A stretch of DNA of 64,000 nt, taken from contig JADJLQ010000001.1 in NCBI GenBank assembly GCA_016709995.1, positions 1,584,001-1,648,000 of the forward strand, given 5' to 3'. Shown here piece after piece: positions 9,298 to 18,260 of this stretch. This DNA comes from Saprospiraceae bacterium. Lineage in GTDB: Bacteria > Bacteroidota > Bacteroidia > Chitinophagales > Saprospiraceae. Each line of letters starts with the position of its first letter. Position 1 is the stretch's first letter. The notes under the pieces are model-generated. The model searched no databases, was not told where the DNA came from, and worked only from the letters and a program-made list of their open reading frames with translations. A program made the translations under genes and the position numbers.

Positions 9298-10233
9298 ATG
9301 ACTTATTTATTTAAAAGTATTTATTTATTCACCTTAATACTTCTTGGGTTCGATAATAGATTGCAAGGGCAAGATATTGATGCCATCAAACAATTTATCA
9401 CACTTGATTCTATCACCGTAATTGCCAGCCAGCAGGAGCTAGATATAGACAGTTTTATAACCTATATCGTAACTGATCAAAGTTTTTATTCAGCTTTTAA
9501 AAATCTACGATCCGCTTCTTACGATTTTTCAAATTGGGTCGAATTTTTTCCTAAAAAAAAGCAACCTGCCGCTACCTATAACAGCCGAGCCAGGCAAACC
9601 TATACTGCTCCATGCAGACAGATGATTGAATCAGACAAGGTGGTTAAAGGTGATTTTTATGAGAAAACAGGTGACTATCATTATTATACCGCCAAGTTAT
9701 ATGATCGATTATTTTTTACACACGGTCTGTCGTGTGTGGATACTGTATCGTCGCTAAATGAAGATAAACCAAAAGGGATGGAGCGGCATGTAGCAGAATT
9801 AAAAAAACTCATGTTTTCTCCCGGAGTAGATGTCAGAGTGCCTTTGTTGGGTAGTAAGACCACTATTTTTGAAAAGGATATGATGCAATATTATGACTAT
9901 TCCATTGCCTTTGAGGAAATTAACCAACAGGCTTGTTATCGATTCACCATTGACCTAAAACCAGAATACAGGGATAAAAAAGAAAGCAAAACAGTGATCA
10001 AAAAATTGCAGACCTGGTTTGACCAGTCCACCCATCAAATTGTAAAAAGAAAATACCGGATCATAGGCAAGACAATTGCCTATTCTTTTGATGTGATGAT
10101 GGATATAGATGTGATTTCGGTCGGAAGAAAATATTTTCCTTCTATGATTCAATATGATGGAAACTGGAAAATCATCGGCAGACCAAGAGAAAATGCTAAG
10201 TTTGTAACATTATTTTCTAATATAAGTTATTGA
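9298..10233 (+). CDS. Exported protein of unknown function (LolA-like fold possible)
   Basis: About 311 residues from ATG 9298, which gives a signal peptide (TYLFKSIYLFTLILLGF, cleavage near LQGQ). An earlier in-frame ATG at 9268 would overlap the previous gene and add a charged leader in front of the signal peptide, so I prefer 9298. The C-terminal half (residues ~215-311) reads as antiparallel beta strands: CYRFTIDLKPEYRDK, TWFDQSTHQIVKRKYRI, SVGRKYFPSMIQYDGNW. This resembles outer-membrane-lipoprotein-sorting-like proteins that carry a lipid-binding half barrel, but I cannot assign the family firmly. No catalytic motif is evident. A kinase-like gene starts 3 bases after its stop. Confidence 0.65.
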   Translation: MTYLFKSIYLFTLILLGFDNRLQGQDIDAIKQFITLDSITVIASQQELDIDSFITYIVTDQSFYSAFKNLRSASYDFSNWVEFFPKKKQPAATYNSRARQTYTAPCRQMIESDKVVKGDFYEKTGDYHYYTAKLYDRLFFTHGLSCVDTVSSLNEDKPKGMERHVAELKKLMFSPGVDVRVPLLGSKTTIFEKDMMQYYDYSIAFEEINQQACYRFTIDLKPEYRDKKESKTVIKKLQTWFDQSTHQIVKRKYRIIGKTIAYSFDVMMDIDVISVGRKYFPSMIQYDGNWKIIGRPRENAKFVTLFSNISY

Positions 10234-10236
10234 TGC

Positions 10237-11085
10237 ATGATTGCAATTTGTGATAGTGGAGCTTCCAAAGGAGACTGGGCATTTATTTCAACGGATGGGG
10301 AGGTGCAATATCTGGAAGTATCAGGGTTTAATCCTTATACGCATGATCATGGCTCCTATTATACCGAATTAATAAAAAAAACACCCCACCACATTAATCA
10401 AAAGGTAAATCAAGTAACCTATTATGGGACTGGTTGTGGTGAGCAATCTAAAAAAAACGAAGTAAAGGGTTTATTGTCCAGGGTATTTACACATGCATCT
10501 ATTCAGGTAGAGACTGACCTGCTAGCTGCCGCCAGAGCTACGTGCGGAACATCAAAAGGCATTGCTGTCATCACAGGGACAGGCTCTAATAGTGGTCTGT
10601 ATGATGGACAGCTTTTTATCGACTCAGTACCTAATCTTGGTTATCTGCTGGGCGATGAAGGCAGTGGCAATTATTTTGGCAAACTGATCATCAGGGCTTA
10701 TTTTTTCAGGGATATGCCTTCAGATTTGATCGTTCCTTTTGAAACATTTGTAGGTGGCCGCCATGAATTGTTATTGCAAAAATTATATGATAAAACCAGA
10801 GCGGTCAATACCTACCTGGCCAGCTTCATGCCCTTTGCTTCTCTCCACATAGAGCATCCATTTATTCAAAAGTTGATGAAAAAAAACTTTCAGGACCTGG
10901 TGGATGCTAATCTGTCAAAGTACCAGGATTATCATACCACCCCCATACATTTTGTAGGTTCTGTAGCTTATCATTTTAAGACCTTTTTACAAGCCTGTCT
11001 TGAAGAAAATCGATTGATTTGCGGCAATATTCTTGCGCGACCTATGGACAACCTGGTCAACTATCATCAACAGCCATGGTCATAA
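10237..11085 (+). CDS. BadF/BadG/BcrA/BcrD-type ATPase, N-acetylglucosamine-kinase-like
   Basis: 282 residues of the ASKHA (actin-like) sugar-kinase fold. The phosphate-1 loop is near the N-terminus (CDSGASKGDWAFI), an adenosine/phosphate-2 region is at ~108 (VITGTGSNSGLYDG), and the family signature GYLLGDEGSGNYFGK is at ~130. Bacteroidota homologues are usually named N-acetylglucosamine kinases, which phosphorylate GlcNAc or related amino sugars recovered from cell wall or chitin. The substrate here is inferred from the family only. Its stop overlaps the start of cutA by 10 bases, so the two are probably translationally coupled. Confidence 0.82.
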   Translation: MIAICDSGASKGDWAFISTDGEVQYLEVSGFNPYTHDHGSYYTELIKKTPHHINQKVNQVTYYGTGCGEQSKKNEVKGLLSRVFTHASIQVETDLLAAARATCGTSKGIAVITGTGSNSGLYDGQLFIDSVPNLGYLLGDEGSGNYFGKLIIRAYFFRDMPSDLIVPFETFVGGRHELLLQKLYDKTRAVNTYLASFMPFASLHIEHPFIQKLMKKNFQDLVDANLSKYQDYHTTPIHFVGSVAYHFKTFLQACLEENRLICGNILARPMDNLVNYHQQPWS

Positions 11086-11399
11086 TCGCAGAGATACACA
11101 CTACCTATGCGGGCAAAGATGTTGCGGATCATATCGCTCTGGATTTGGTTCAATCAAAATTGATCGCTTGTGCCAACCTCATCGAAGCCAGAAGCTATTT
11201 CTATTGGGAAGATAAAAGCCAGTGCGAAAATGAAATTTTAGTGATCATGAAAACGATGCCGGATTTAGTGCCAGAGGTCATTAAAGCGATTACCAGGCAT
11301 CATCCCTATCAATTACCAGCCATTACATGGTCAGCTGTAAATTGCACGGATGACTATGGGCACTGGGTTGAAAATCAAACTACTTTATCAGCACAGTAG
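11076..11399 (+). CDS. cutA: CutA-like divalent-cation tolerance protein
   Basis: About 107 residues from ATG 11076; an earlier in-frame start would lie deep inside the preceding gene. The CutA1 fold is recognisable: AEIHTTYAGKDVADHIALDLV, the conserved KLIACANL, SYFYWEDKSQCENEILVIMKT, and ITRHHPYQLPAITW near the end. CutA proteins are small trimers linked to copper or divalent metal tolerance, with the exact function unsettled. Its start overlaps the kinase-like gene, and its 3' end overlaps the convergent YkuK-like gene by 25 bases. Confidence 0.85.
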   Translation: MVIIAEIHTTYAGKDVADHIALDLVQSKLIACANLIEARSYFYWEDKSQCENEILVIMKTMPDLVPEVIKAITRHHPYQLPAITWSAVNCTDDYGHWVENQTTLSAQ

Positions 11400-11845
11400 C
11401 TCGAAGCAAATGCATCGGGTTTGGCTTTAAAGACAAAACCCATACCTAATATATAGCCCATGGCTTCTTTCAAGGCTTCATTGGATTTAAAATGAGGGTC
11501 CGTATTGATGTCAGCATGGACCTCCAACTCGACATGGTACAGATCCAACAAATCACAAAGATGGTAAGCTATTTCTACAGACATGGAGACTTCTGTAATC
11601 ATACGCTCTTTTATGCTCATCAATTTAGACTTATGCTGATTTCGAATAAACATAAATCCTCCCTTTTTTTCTCTCAAAAAAACGATGACGGTTGCAAACT
11701 CTATACCATCTTGCCTCACTTCAGAGTCTGTACCGATACAGACCTTTAATTTATTGCCTGCTTCAGATTCTCTGACCAGGGTAGCTTCTACTGCATCCAG
11801 GATTGGAGGTTCTATGGTGGTTCCATCAAATTTTCTCCAGCGCAT
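11375..11845 (-). CDS. YkuK-like RNase H-fold protein (DUF458)
   Basis: 156 residues, cytosolic. The family pattern is clear: KVCIGTDSEVR near residue 34 (first acidic residue of an RNase H-like core), the beta strand FATVIVFLREKKGGFMF, ERMITEVSMSVEIAYHL, and VEVHADINTDPHFKSN at ~110 (second acidic pair), ending GFVFKAKPDAFASSYCADK. Homologues are annotated as ribonuclease H-like YkuK family proteins, with no firmly established substrate. The 3' end overlaps that of cutA on the opposite strand by 25 bases. Confidence 0.82.
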   Translation of the reverse strand: MRWRKFDGTTIEPPILDAVEATLVRESEAGNKLKVCIGTDSEVRQDGIEFATVIVFLREKKGGFMFIRNQHKSKLMSIKERMITEVSMSVEIAYHLCDLLDLYHVELEVHADINTDPHFKSNEALKEAMGYILGMGFVFKAKPDAFASSYCADKVV

Positions 11846-11990
11846 AATGAAGAGTTTAGAACCCTAAATTACTATTATTAAGCCCATCTATTCCTTTTTG
11901 TATATGAAATAATTGTTATGTAACTAGCTTGACGGAATCTTGCAGCCAGTTGAACTACCTGTTTTTTGATCTGGTGGAGCCATAAGTAAA

Positions 11991-12023
11991 TTTTGAATAT
12001 GACTGGCATTAAGCGTAAATTTG
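11991..12023 (+). promoter_or_regulatory. Promoter of ccmE-ccmF (TTTTG - N20 - TAAATTTG)
   Basis: TTTTG at 11991-11995 and TAAATTTG at 12016-12023, separated by 20 bases. This closely matches the Bacteroidota -33/-7 promoter consensus. It lies 18 bases before the ccmE ATG and is the best-formed promoter in the window. Confidence 0.65.
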
Positions 12024-12041
12024 CGAAGATCAACCTTCAAT

Positions 12042-12434
12042 ATGAATAAGTTCAATATCATCGCCGGCATACTTATTTTGGTGAGTATCGGTATATTTTT
12101 TTCTCTGTCCAGGGATGTGAGCAGTTATGCCACTTTTGCTGAGGCTACGCAACGCAACCAAAGAGTCAAAGTAGCTGGTCTTCTAGCCAAAGACAAGGAG
12201 ATGTATTACAATCCTGAAGAAAACCCAAATTATTTTTCTTTTTACCTAAGAGACCCAAAAGGCCAGGAGAAAAAAGTCATCCTTTTGCAGGGCAAGCCTC
12301 AGGATTTTGACAGGTCAGAACAAATCGTAGTGACCGGTGAAATGAAAGGAGATGACTTCGTCGCCAATGAAGTTCTACTCAAATGCCCGTCTAAATACAA
12401 AGACGAAGAAATCTACATGAAAAAACAAATCTAA
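12042..12434 (+). CDS. ccmE: Cytochrome c maturation heme chaperone CcmE, Cys type
   Basis: 130 residues from ATG 12042. One N-terminal membrane anchor (residues ~4-22) is followed by a periplasmic OB-fold that holds heme covalently and passes it to the CcmF heme lyase. The usual heme-binding His of the HxxxY motif is replaced by Cys115 in CPSKY, so this is the CxxxY variant known from some bacteria and archaea. Other family blocks are RVKVAGLL, FYLRDPKG and IVVTGEMKGDDFVANEVLLKC. The stop is separated by a single base from the ccmF-like start, which indicates tight coupling. A well-formed promoter lies just upstream. Confidence 0.88.
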   Translation: MNKFNIIAGILILVSIGIFFSLSRDVSSYATFAEATQRNQRVKVAGLLAKDKEMYYNPEENPNYFSFYLRDPKGQEKKVILLQGKPQDFDRSEQIVVTGEMKGDDFVANEVLLKCPSKYKDEEIYMKKQI

Positions 12435-12435
12435 G

Positions 12436-15234
12436 ATGCCGCCCATAAATTATGTAGGTGAACATCTGTGGGTTGGATATATCATTCATGCTGCCGTAAT
12501 CCTCGGCTTTTTAGCCAGCCTCAATGCTTTCATAGCATTCTTCAGATCTGCCCGTACCAATCAAAGTAATTGGCTGCAATATGCCAGATATTCGTTTTTA
12601 GCTCAATCCATCATGGTATGGGTCACGGTCGGGCTTTTGTTCTATGCCATGATCCATCATTTTTACGAGTATGAGTATGTCAGACATCATATCTCAGATG
12701 ATCTTAAATTTAAATACATATTTGCCGCTTTTTGGGAAGGGCAGGAAGGTAGTTTTTTACTTTGGATGTTTTGGAATGTGGTCCTTGGTCTGATATTGAT
12801 CAAGACCTCCAAACAATGGGAAAGTCCTGTTATGGGCATTTTGAGTTTACTCCAGGTATTTCTTTTTTCTATGTTGTTGGGCCTCTACTTGGGATGGGGG
12901 GAGCATATTATCAAAATAGGATCCAGCCCCAGCCTCCTCGTGAGGGAGACCTATAATGCACCTTTATTCCAAAATCCCGATTATGTATCTTTGATCAAAG
13001 GCAATGGCCTCAATCCTCTGTTACAAAATTATTGGATGACGATTCATCCCCCTACCCTGTTTTTTGGCTTTGCAGCCACGATAGTACCATTTCTATTTGC
13101 TTTCGCCGGCTGGTATAAAAAAGAGAGCCGTGCCTGGCTAAAACCAGCTCAAGAGTGGGCACTATTTTCATCATTTATCCTTGGTCTTGGCATATTGATG
13201 GGAGGCGCCTGGGCATATGAAGCGTTGAGTTTTGGGGGATATTGGGCTTGGGACCCTGTAGAAAATATGTCACTTGTGCCATGGATCATGCTGGTGGCAG
13301 GACTTCACACCAATATGATAGCCAGGGCTACACACAGAGCTATTGGCACCACCTATCTTTATTATCTATTGGCTTTTATACTGGTATTGTATTCTACTTA
13401 TCTCACCAGGAGTGGAGTCCTGGGTGATTCGAGTGTGCATGCCTTCACTGACATGGGCCTGGAATGGCAGCTGGTATTAATGGCTGTGGTTTTTGCAGGG
13501 ATTGGGATGGTCCTTTTCTTTAGAAATAAAAAATACATCGAAAAGCCTACAGAGGAAGATAAAATCAATAGCCGTGAATACTGGATGTTTATCGGGGCGA
13601 TGATTTTATTGTTTTCAGCGGTATTGATTACCAGTTCTACCTCCTTGCCGGTGTTCAATAAAATAGCTAAATCATTGAGTCCTTCCTTTACCGGCCAGGT
13701 GATCGTGGATCAAATAGGACATCACAATAGGTATCAGCTCTGGATCGCAGTATTAGTGTCTTTCTTAAGTGGCATTTCAGAACTATTAAGGTACAAGGAT
13801 GCACATTGGGATACATACAAATCGCGCTTTTTAAAATTAATATCAATCTCACTTGGATTGGCATCGATAGCATTTATCGCTTCTGTCAAAGCTTTCAACG
13901 AACCCTCCTGGCAGCATTTTGTGCTTCAATTCGCTGGTATTTTTGCCATAGTCACCAATATCACCTACCTGGTCACCTTTCTACGTGGCAATCTTAAAAT
14001 GGCCGGTTCTGCGATCTCTCACCTTGGTTTTGGTTTGATGGTGCTCGGCATCCTGGCCACCGGGCTGAATAAGCAGATCATCTCCACCAATCTTTTCGCT
14101 CAATCCGACCTGATAGAGGGGTTTAAGACGGATGACTATATGAAAAACCTGGTGCTAATCAAAGGGGCACCTATGACGATCAAAGATTTTGAAGTCACCT
14201 ACCAGGGAGACACCCTGCTCGATCCGTTCAACAGGGAATTTGATCTTCGATTTGATCAGAAAGCTGAAAATGGCACTACGGTCAAATCCTTTGTATCAAG
14301 ACCTACCTTAGTATATAGCCGAAGTGAAAATCAAGCACCTTCCACTAATCCTTCCATACACCGAAGCCTTACAAAAGACCTTTATACTTTCGTCAATTGG
14401 TTGCCGCCAACGATGATGAACCGGGAAGCTGCTGACAAATCTGAAGCTGCGATGAAATATCAATCCTATCATGTAGCTGTAGGGGACACTTTTTTCCTGA
14501 GTGGTGCTTTCGGCATCTATACAGGGGCAAAAAATAAAACTGCTCATCCAGACTATATCCCGATACCTGGGGATGATATTGTCGAAGCAAATATTGAGTT
14601 TCATCAGTTAAATGATAGCCAGACATATAGATCCAACCCCGCGATTATTTCGAGGGAAGAACTGTATTATACCCTCCCTGACCTTCAAAACAATCTTGGT
14701 CTTAAGGTCAGGATCAGCCCTCAGAGTCTTGAATCATTTTATCCCTCCCTCTCCCAGGGACATGAACTCGAATTAAAAGAAAATGAATCCGAAGCTATAG
14801 ATGGTTACACTATAAAATTTCTTGGATTTGACAAAAATATAGACGCCGCCAGGTATGCATCAAAAGAGGGTGATATCGCTGTCAGTGCCCGATTGGAAAT
14901 CACCACCCCATCAGGAAAAAAGGTACCTGCTGAGCCTATATTTATCATCCGTAAGAGTGAAATCCATCTGGTGCATGATTATAACTTTGATCAAAAAATC
15001 CGATTGACTTGTCTCAAAATAGATCCTCAGAAAGAAAGTGTAACCATTGGATTTTTGGATTATCACGGTGATGATAGCATTGATCTGGAGATAGCAGAGA
15101 AAGCTCCCCGAAATGATTTGATAGTTGTCCAATCTATATTGTTTCCCGGCATCAATATGTTTTGGTTTGGCACACTTCTGATGCTCGCTGGATTGTTGCT
15201 CAGTGGTATCAGGCGATGGTTACGAAAAGTATAG
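12436..15234 (+). CDS. ccmF: Cytochrome c heme lyase subunit CcmF/CcsA family
   Basis: 932-residue polytopic membrane protein of the heme-handling family. It has the tryptophan-rich WWD heme-binding motif GGYWAWDPVENMSLVPW near residue 265, the conserved MTIHPPTLFFGFA near 198, and many transmembrane helices in the first ~550 residues. A large periplasmic domain (~560-900) and a final helix follow. It joins heme delivered by CcmE to apocytochrome CXXCH motifs. No ccmA, ccmB or ccmC lies in the window. The neighbouring ccmE and the c-type cytochrome at 34.7-37.1 kb fit a working System I. The next gene begins 3 bases after its stop. Confidence 0.93.
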   Translation: MPPINYVGEHLWVGYIIHAAVILGFLASLNAFIAFFRSARTNQSNWLQYARYSFLAQSIMVWVTVGLLFYAMIHHFYEYEYVRHHISDDLKFKYIFAAFWEGQEGSFLLWMFWNVVLGLILIKTSKQWESPVMGILSLLQVFLFSMLLGLYLGWGEHIIKIGSSPSLLVRETYNAPLFQNPDYVSLIKGNGLNPLLQNYWMTIHPPTLFFGFAATIVPFLFAFAGWYKKESRAWLKPAQEWALFSSFILGLGILMGGAWAYEALSFGGYWAWDPVENMSLVPWIMLVAGLHTNMIARATHRAIGTTYLYYLLAFILVLYSTYLTRSGVLGDSSVHAFTDMGLEWQLVLMAVVFAGIGMVLFFRNKKYIEKPTEEDKINSREYWMFIGAMILLFSAVLITSSTSLPVFNKIAKSLSPSFTGQVIVDQIGHHNRYQLWIAVLVSFLSGISELLRYKDAHWDTYKSRFLKLISISLGLASIAFIASVKAFNEPSWQHFVLQFAGIFAIVTNITYLVTFLRGNLKMAGSAISHLGFGLMVLGILATGLNKQIISTNLFAQSDLIEGFKTDDYMKNLVLIKGAPMTIKDFEVTYQGDTLLDPFNREFDLRFDQKAENGTTVKSFVSRPTLVYSRSENQAPSTNPSIHRSLTKDLYTFVNWLPPTMMNREAADKSEAAMKYQSYHVAVGDTFFLSGAFGIYTGAKNKTAHPDYIPIPGDDIVEANIEFHQLNDSQTYRSNPAIISREELYYTLPDLQNNLGLKVRISPQSLESFYPSLSQGHELELKENESEAIDGYTIKFLGFDKNIDAARYASKEGDIAVSARLEITTPSGKKVPAEPIFIIRKSEIHLVHDYNFDQKIRLTCLKIDPQKESVTIGFLDYHGDDSIDLEIAEKAPRNDLIVVQSILFPGINMFWFGTLLMLAGLLLSGIRRWLRKV

Positions 15235-15237
15235 ACC

Positions 15238-16035
15238 ATGGCTGTCATCCTGAGGCTTAAGATAGTATTGATAGGATCAGGCAATGTAGCGACTCATTTG
15301 GGCAAAGCAATCAGCAACCAGAGAGATTACCCGATAATACAGGTTTTTAGCAAAACAAAGGCGCACGCCAGATCTTTAGGCACTAAACTACATTGTGCCT
15401 GGACTGCCTCCATTGAAGAACTCAATACACAAGCACATCTCTACCTGATTGCCGTTCAGGATGACCAGATCGAAAAAGTAACCCTTCAATTAAAATCGAT
15501 TCTTCCTGAGACAGCTTTGATAGTCCATACAGCGGGTAGCGTAGGATGTGAAGTATTGAGTCCTTATTTTAAAAATCATGGCGTATTGTATCCATTGCAG
15601 ACATTTACCAAATCAAAAAAAATGTCTTATGCCAATATCCCCTTATTGGTGACTGGATCCACACCCCGCTATGCAGGAATGATAAAAGCACTTGCTTCTT
15701 TGATCAGTAAAAAGGTGTTGGTGATCTCTGATGAAACCAGGGGATATATTCATCTTACAGCTGTCATGGTCAATAATTTCCCGAATTATTTATATTTGAT
15801 GGCATACCAACTTTTGGCAGCTCAAAATATAGATTTCGACATCCTCCTGCCCCTCATCGAAGAGACCAGCGCTAAAATTAAGACCATGTCCCCAAGAGAA
15901 GCACAGACTGGACCGGCACGAAGAAAAGATAACCTGGTACTGGCAAAACATATGGAATTACTCAAAAAGTATCATCCCGGCTGGGACGAAGCCTATAAGG
16001 TAATGACCACCTTGATACAAAATGAATTCAAATAA
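15238..16035 (+). CDS. Rossmann-fold DUF2520 protein
   Basis: 265 residues. An N-terminal NAD(P)-binding Rossmann motif (IVLIGSGNVATHLGKAI, residues ~9-25) is followed by a C-terminal helical DUF2520 domain (ETRGYIHLTAVMVNNFPNYLY and SPREAQTGPARRKDN, a conserved family block). The fold resembles pyrroline-5-carboxylate and 3-hydroxyisobutyrate dehydrogenases, but the substrate is unknown. The start 3 bases after ccmF suggests read-through from that operon, though no functional link to cytochrome maturation is evident. Confidence 0.85.
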   Translation: MAVILRLKIVLIGSGNVATHLGKAISNQRDYPIIQVFSKTKAHARSLGTKLHCAWTASIEELNTQAHLYLIAVQDDQIEKVTLQLKSILPETALIVHTAGSVGCEVLSPYFKNHGVLYPLQTFTKSKKMSYANIPLLVTGSTPRYAGMIKALASLISKKVLVISDETRGYIHLTAVMVNNFPNYLYLMAYQLLAAQNIDFDILLPLIEETSAKIKTMSPREAQTGPARRKDNLVLAKHMELLKKYHPGWDEAYKVMTTLIQNEFK

Positions 16036-16103
16036 AATTCGAAAGTGAATCGAACTCATTATTACTACTTAAATAATTGAATAATAGATAGTTAATTTGA
16101 TTA

Positions 16104-16784
16104 ATGGCAGCAGAAGTAAATATTCATCCTTCGTGGAAAAATGTATTAAAAGACGAGTTTGAAAAGCCCTATTTTCAACAGTTGCGGGCATTTCTTCGCC
16201 AGGAAAAATTGAACAAAAAAATTATATATCCTCCGGGTCCTCTGATATTCAATGCATTTGACCATTGCCCATTCGATCAGGTCAAGGTGGTGATATTAGG
16301 ACAAGATCCGTACCATGGAGCAGGGCAAGCAATGGGATTGAGTTTTTCAGTGCCCAAGCAAATTACCATACCTGCTTCCCTCAAAAACATCTACAAGGAG
16401 CTCAATACTGATCTGCAGATCCCGATTGCCACACACGGAGATTTGACCAGCTGGGCTGACCAGGGAGTCTTCCTGCTCAATGCTATCCTGACTGTAGAGC
16501 AATCCAGGCCAGGCGCTCATCAAAAAAGTGGGTGGCAGGATTTTACGGATGCAGTGATCAAAACACTTTCTGCCAAAAAAGATGGATTGGTCTTTTTGTT
16601 GTGGGGGAATTATGCAAAAAACAAAAAGGTATTGATCGATGAAATGAAACATTTTGTCCTGGAGGCAGCACATCCTTCACCCCTGGCAGGAGGGGCTTTT
16701 TTTGGGTGCAAACATTTTTCAAAAACAAATGAATTATTATTAAAACAACATAAAAAGCCTATTCAATGGAAAATAGAAATTTAA
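16104..16784 (+). CDS. ung: Uracil-DNA glycosylase, family 1
   Basis: 226 residues, normal length for UDG. Excises uracil from DNA in base-excision repair. All diagnostic motifs are present: the water-activating loop GQDPYHGAGQAMGLSF with catalytic Asp at ~68, VFLLNAILTVE, the uracil-binding LLWGNYAKNK, and the intercalation loop HPSPLAGG with catalytic His, followed by GCKHFSKTN. The 3' end overlaps the next ORF, which can start either within ung (16766) or at the TAATG junction (16784). Confidence 0.97.
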   Translation: MAAEVNIHPSWKNVLKDEFEKPYFQQLRAFLRQEKLNKKIIYPPGPLIFNAFDHCPFDQVKVVILGQDPYHGAGQAMGLSFSVPKQITIPASLKNIYKELNTDLQIPIATHGDLTSWADQGVFLLNAILTVEQSRPGAHQKSGWQDFTDAVIKTLSAKKDGLVFLLWGNYAKNKKVLIDEMKHFVLEAAHPSPLAGGAFFGCKHFSKTNELLLKQHKKPIQWKIEI

Positions 16785-17155
16785 TGATGATCACCATGGC
16801 AGTTGGAGCTCTGGCAGTGGTGCTTGGGGCGTTTGGAGCACATGCTCTTAAACCATATATGGATGAAGCAGCTGCGGCCACCTATCAGACTGCAAACAGA
16901 TACCATTTCTATCATACTTTTTTGGCATTAAGCTATCTAATATGGAAACCACTGGACAAAACCTTATATAAAGGCGCCATTATGGCATTGATAGGGATTT
17001 TGATATTTTCGGGATCACTGTACCTCTTATCCTTAAGAAGCCTTATGCCTAATCTTCCCGCATGGATAGGGGCCATCACACCACTGGGAGGCCTCTGTTT
17101 TATTCTGGCATGGCTTTTGGGTATGAATACTTTGGTAAAAAAGAAAAAAAATTAA
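16766..17155 (+). CDS. DUF423 small membrane protein
   Basis: 129 residues with four predicted transmembrane helices. The DUF423 (YgdD-like) signature is present: AVVLGAFGAHALKPYMDEAAAATYQTANRYHFYHTFLAL at residues ~18-56 (shown by its key parts GAFGAH and YHFYH), then GSLYLLSL and ITPLGGLCFILAW. Function is unknown for the family. Two starts are possible: 16766, inside ung, or the ATG at 16784 that overlaps the ung stop as TAATG. In either case translation is probably coupled to ung. Confidence 0.85.
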   Translation: MENRNLMMITMAVGALAVVLGAFGAHALKPYMDEAAAATYQTANRYHFYHTFLALSYLIWKPLDKTLYKGAIMALIGILIFSGSLYLLSLRSLMPNLPAWIGAITPLGGLCFILAWLLGMNTLVKKKKN

Positions 17156-17223
17156 CTATGATATTTCTTTTTCCTTAAGAATTAATTATAATTTCGTACC
17201 GGAAACATTTAAAAAAACCTGTT

Positions 17224-17682
17224 ATGAAAAGTAGATTATTTAGCATTGCCTTGTCCTTAGTCCTTCTGGTACAATTATCTTTAGCGACAAATACGGTAGC
17301 CAATCTGGTACCTGGTAATGGAGTTGAGAAGAAAATCAGTATGGTAAATTCTAAAGCTTTGACCAAAGCTGAAGCCAAAGAAATTCAAAAAATTGAAAGA
17401 AAGCAGGTAAGAACTCAAAAGAGAATTGGGATGGTTCAGAAGTTCATGACCAAAAAAATGGCTAAAAATGCTGTAGATTTTCAAGATCCGGTTAATAAGT
17501 GGTTGTGGTTTGGTGTTTTTGGTTGGGGAGCAGGATTATTGCTTTGGATTATAGCTGCCGCAGTTGTGACTGGTGGTGGATTTTTAGGAGGTGGATTTTT
17601 AGGCCTTTTAGCTAGTTTGTGTTGGTTGTTTGGAACAGTAGCGTTTGTGATCTGGCTGGTCAAAAAATTTGGTGACGCATAA
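17224..17682 (+). CDS. Small exported/membrane protein of unknown function
   Basis: 152 residues. The N-terminal signal peptide (residues 1-~22, cleavage near LATNT) is followed by a Lys-rich amphipathic region with coiled-coil character (KALTKAEAKEIQKIERK, residues ~45-61). Two closely spaced hydrophobic helices follow at ~97-118 and ~128-145, separated by a glycine repeat GGGFLGGGFLG. Similar short Bacteroidota proteins with a KA/EA-rich segment and two C-terminal helices exist, but I cannot name a family. It stands alone, with a strong intrinsic terminator 22 bases after the stop. Confidence 0.7.
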   Translation: MKSRLFSIALSLVLLVQLSLATNTVANLVPGNGVEKKISMVNSKALTKAEAKEIQKIERKQVRTQKRIGMVQKFMTKKMAKNAVDFQDPVNKWLWFGVFGWGAGLLLWIIAAAVVTGGGFLGGGFLGLLASLCWLFGTVAFVIWLVKKFGDA

Positions 17683-17704
17683 GCTTACTCTAAATAAATT
17701 TCTG

Positions 17705-17738
17705 AAGCCGTTTCGTTATCGTGACGGCTTTTTTTTTG
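17705..17738 (+). terminator. Rho-independent terminator
   Basis: Perfect 7-bp stem AAGCCGT/ACGGCTT (17705-17711 with 17724-17730), 12-base loop, followed by a run of T through 17738. It ends the small membrane protein gene. Confidence 0.85.
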
Positions 17739-17801
17739 CTTATCTGGGCTTGTTTTGACCTTTGATCGACAGAAAAACTTGACTTTTAAACCTGAAGCTA
17801 A

Positions 17802-18164
17802 TCACTATGGATCGAACGAATAGCTTTGATTATGTCTGATCAGGCAGACAAAAACTTTACACCCTTTGACAGGTACGCGCAGTTTGAAAGTAATAAGGAT
17901 AAATCTTTGACCGAATTATTGAACACTTTTAGCATTTTAAGAAGGGCTAACCTTGAGAGACTTAAAGCTTTTGATTTCCAGCAAACAGACCTAAACAGAC
18001 CTGGAATCCATCCTGCGTTTGGTGAAGTGACTTTATCCCAGTTATTGAATGCCTGGGTAGTTCATGATTTAAATCATTGAGCCCAAATATCCTGAGTCAT
18101 GGCCAGCCAGTTTAAAGAGCATGTAAGGCACTGGATTGCCTATTTAAAAATTTTGAACTCGTAA
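17802..18164 (+). pseudogene. Decayed DinB-superfamily (DUF664-like) gene, C-terminal half
   Basis: In the frame of an open stretch (ATG 17832 to TGA 18078) the translation reads as the second half of a DinB-like four-helix protein: FTPFDRYAQFE, RRANLERLKAF, IHPAFGEVTLSQLLNAWVVHDLNH. Homology-like sequence also extends upstream of the ATG (LWIERIALIMSDQ, from 17802). It resumes after the TGA at 18078 (AQIS, second TGA at 18093, then VMASQFKEH...WIAYLKIL, TAA at 18162). The N-terminal half with the first metal-binding His is absent. Intact relatives are ~165-170 residues, so this is a remnant, not a working gene. The CGA-to-TGA type change at the second stop fits simple decay. Confidence 0.72.
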
Positions 18165-18260
18165 GTCTCGTTAACCCAGTCGAGGTTGAAAAACCGACTC
18201 TAAATGTGGGTTACTGCCAGCAGATAACAGCAGACAACTTCGACCCTACCGTCTAATTTA

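Noticed and set aside
17802..18164. TGA recoding (for example as Trp or selenocysteine) in the DinB-like frame
   Set aside because: The N-terminal half of the gene is missing, and other genes in the window end normally at TGA, so decay is the simpler reading.
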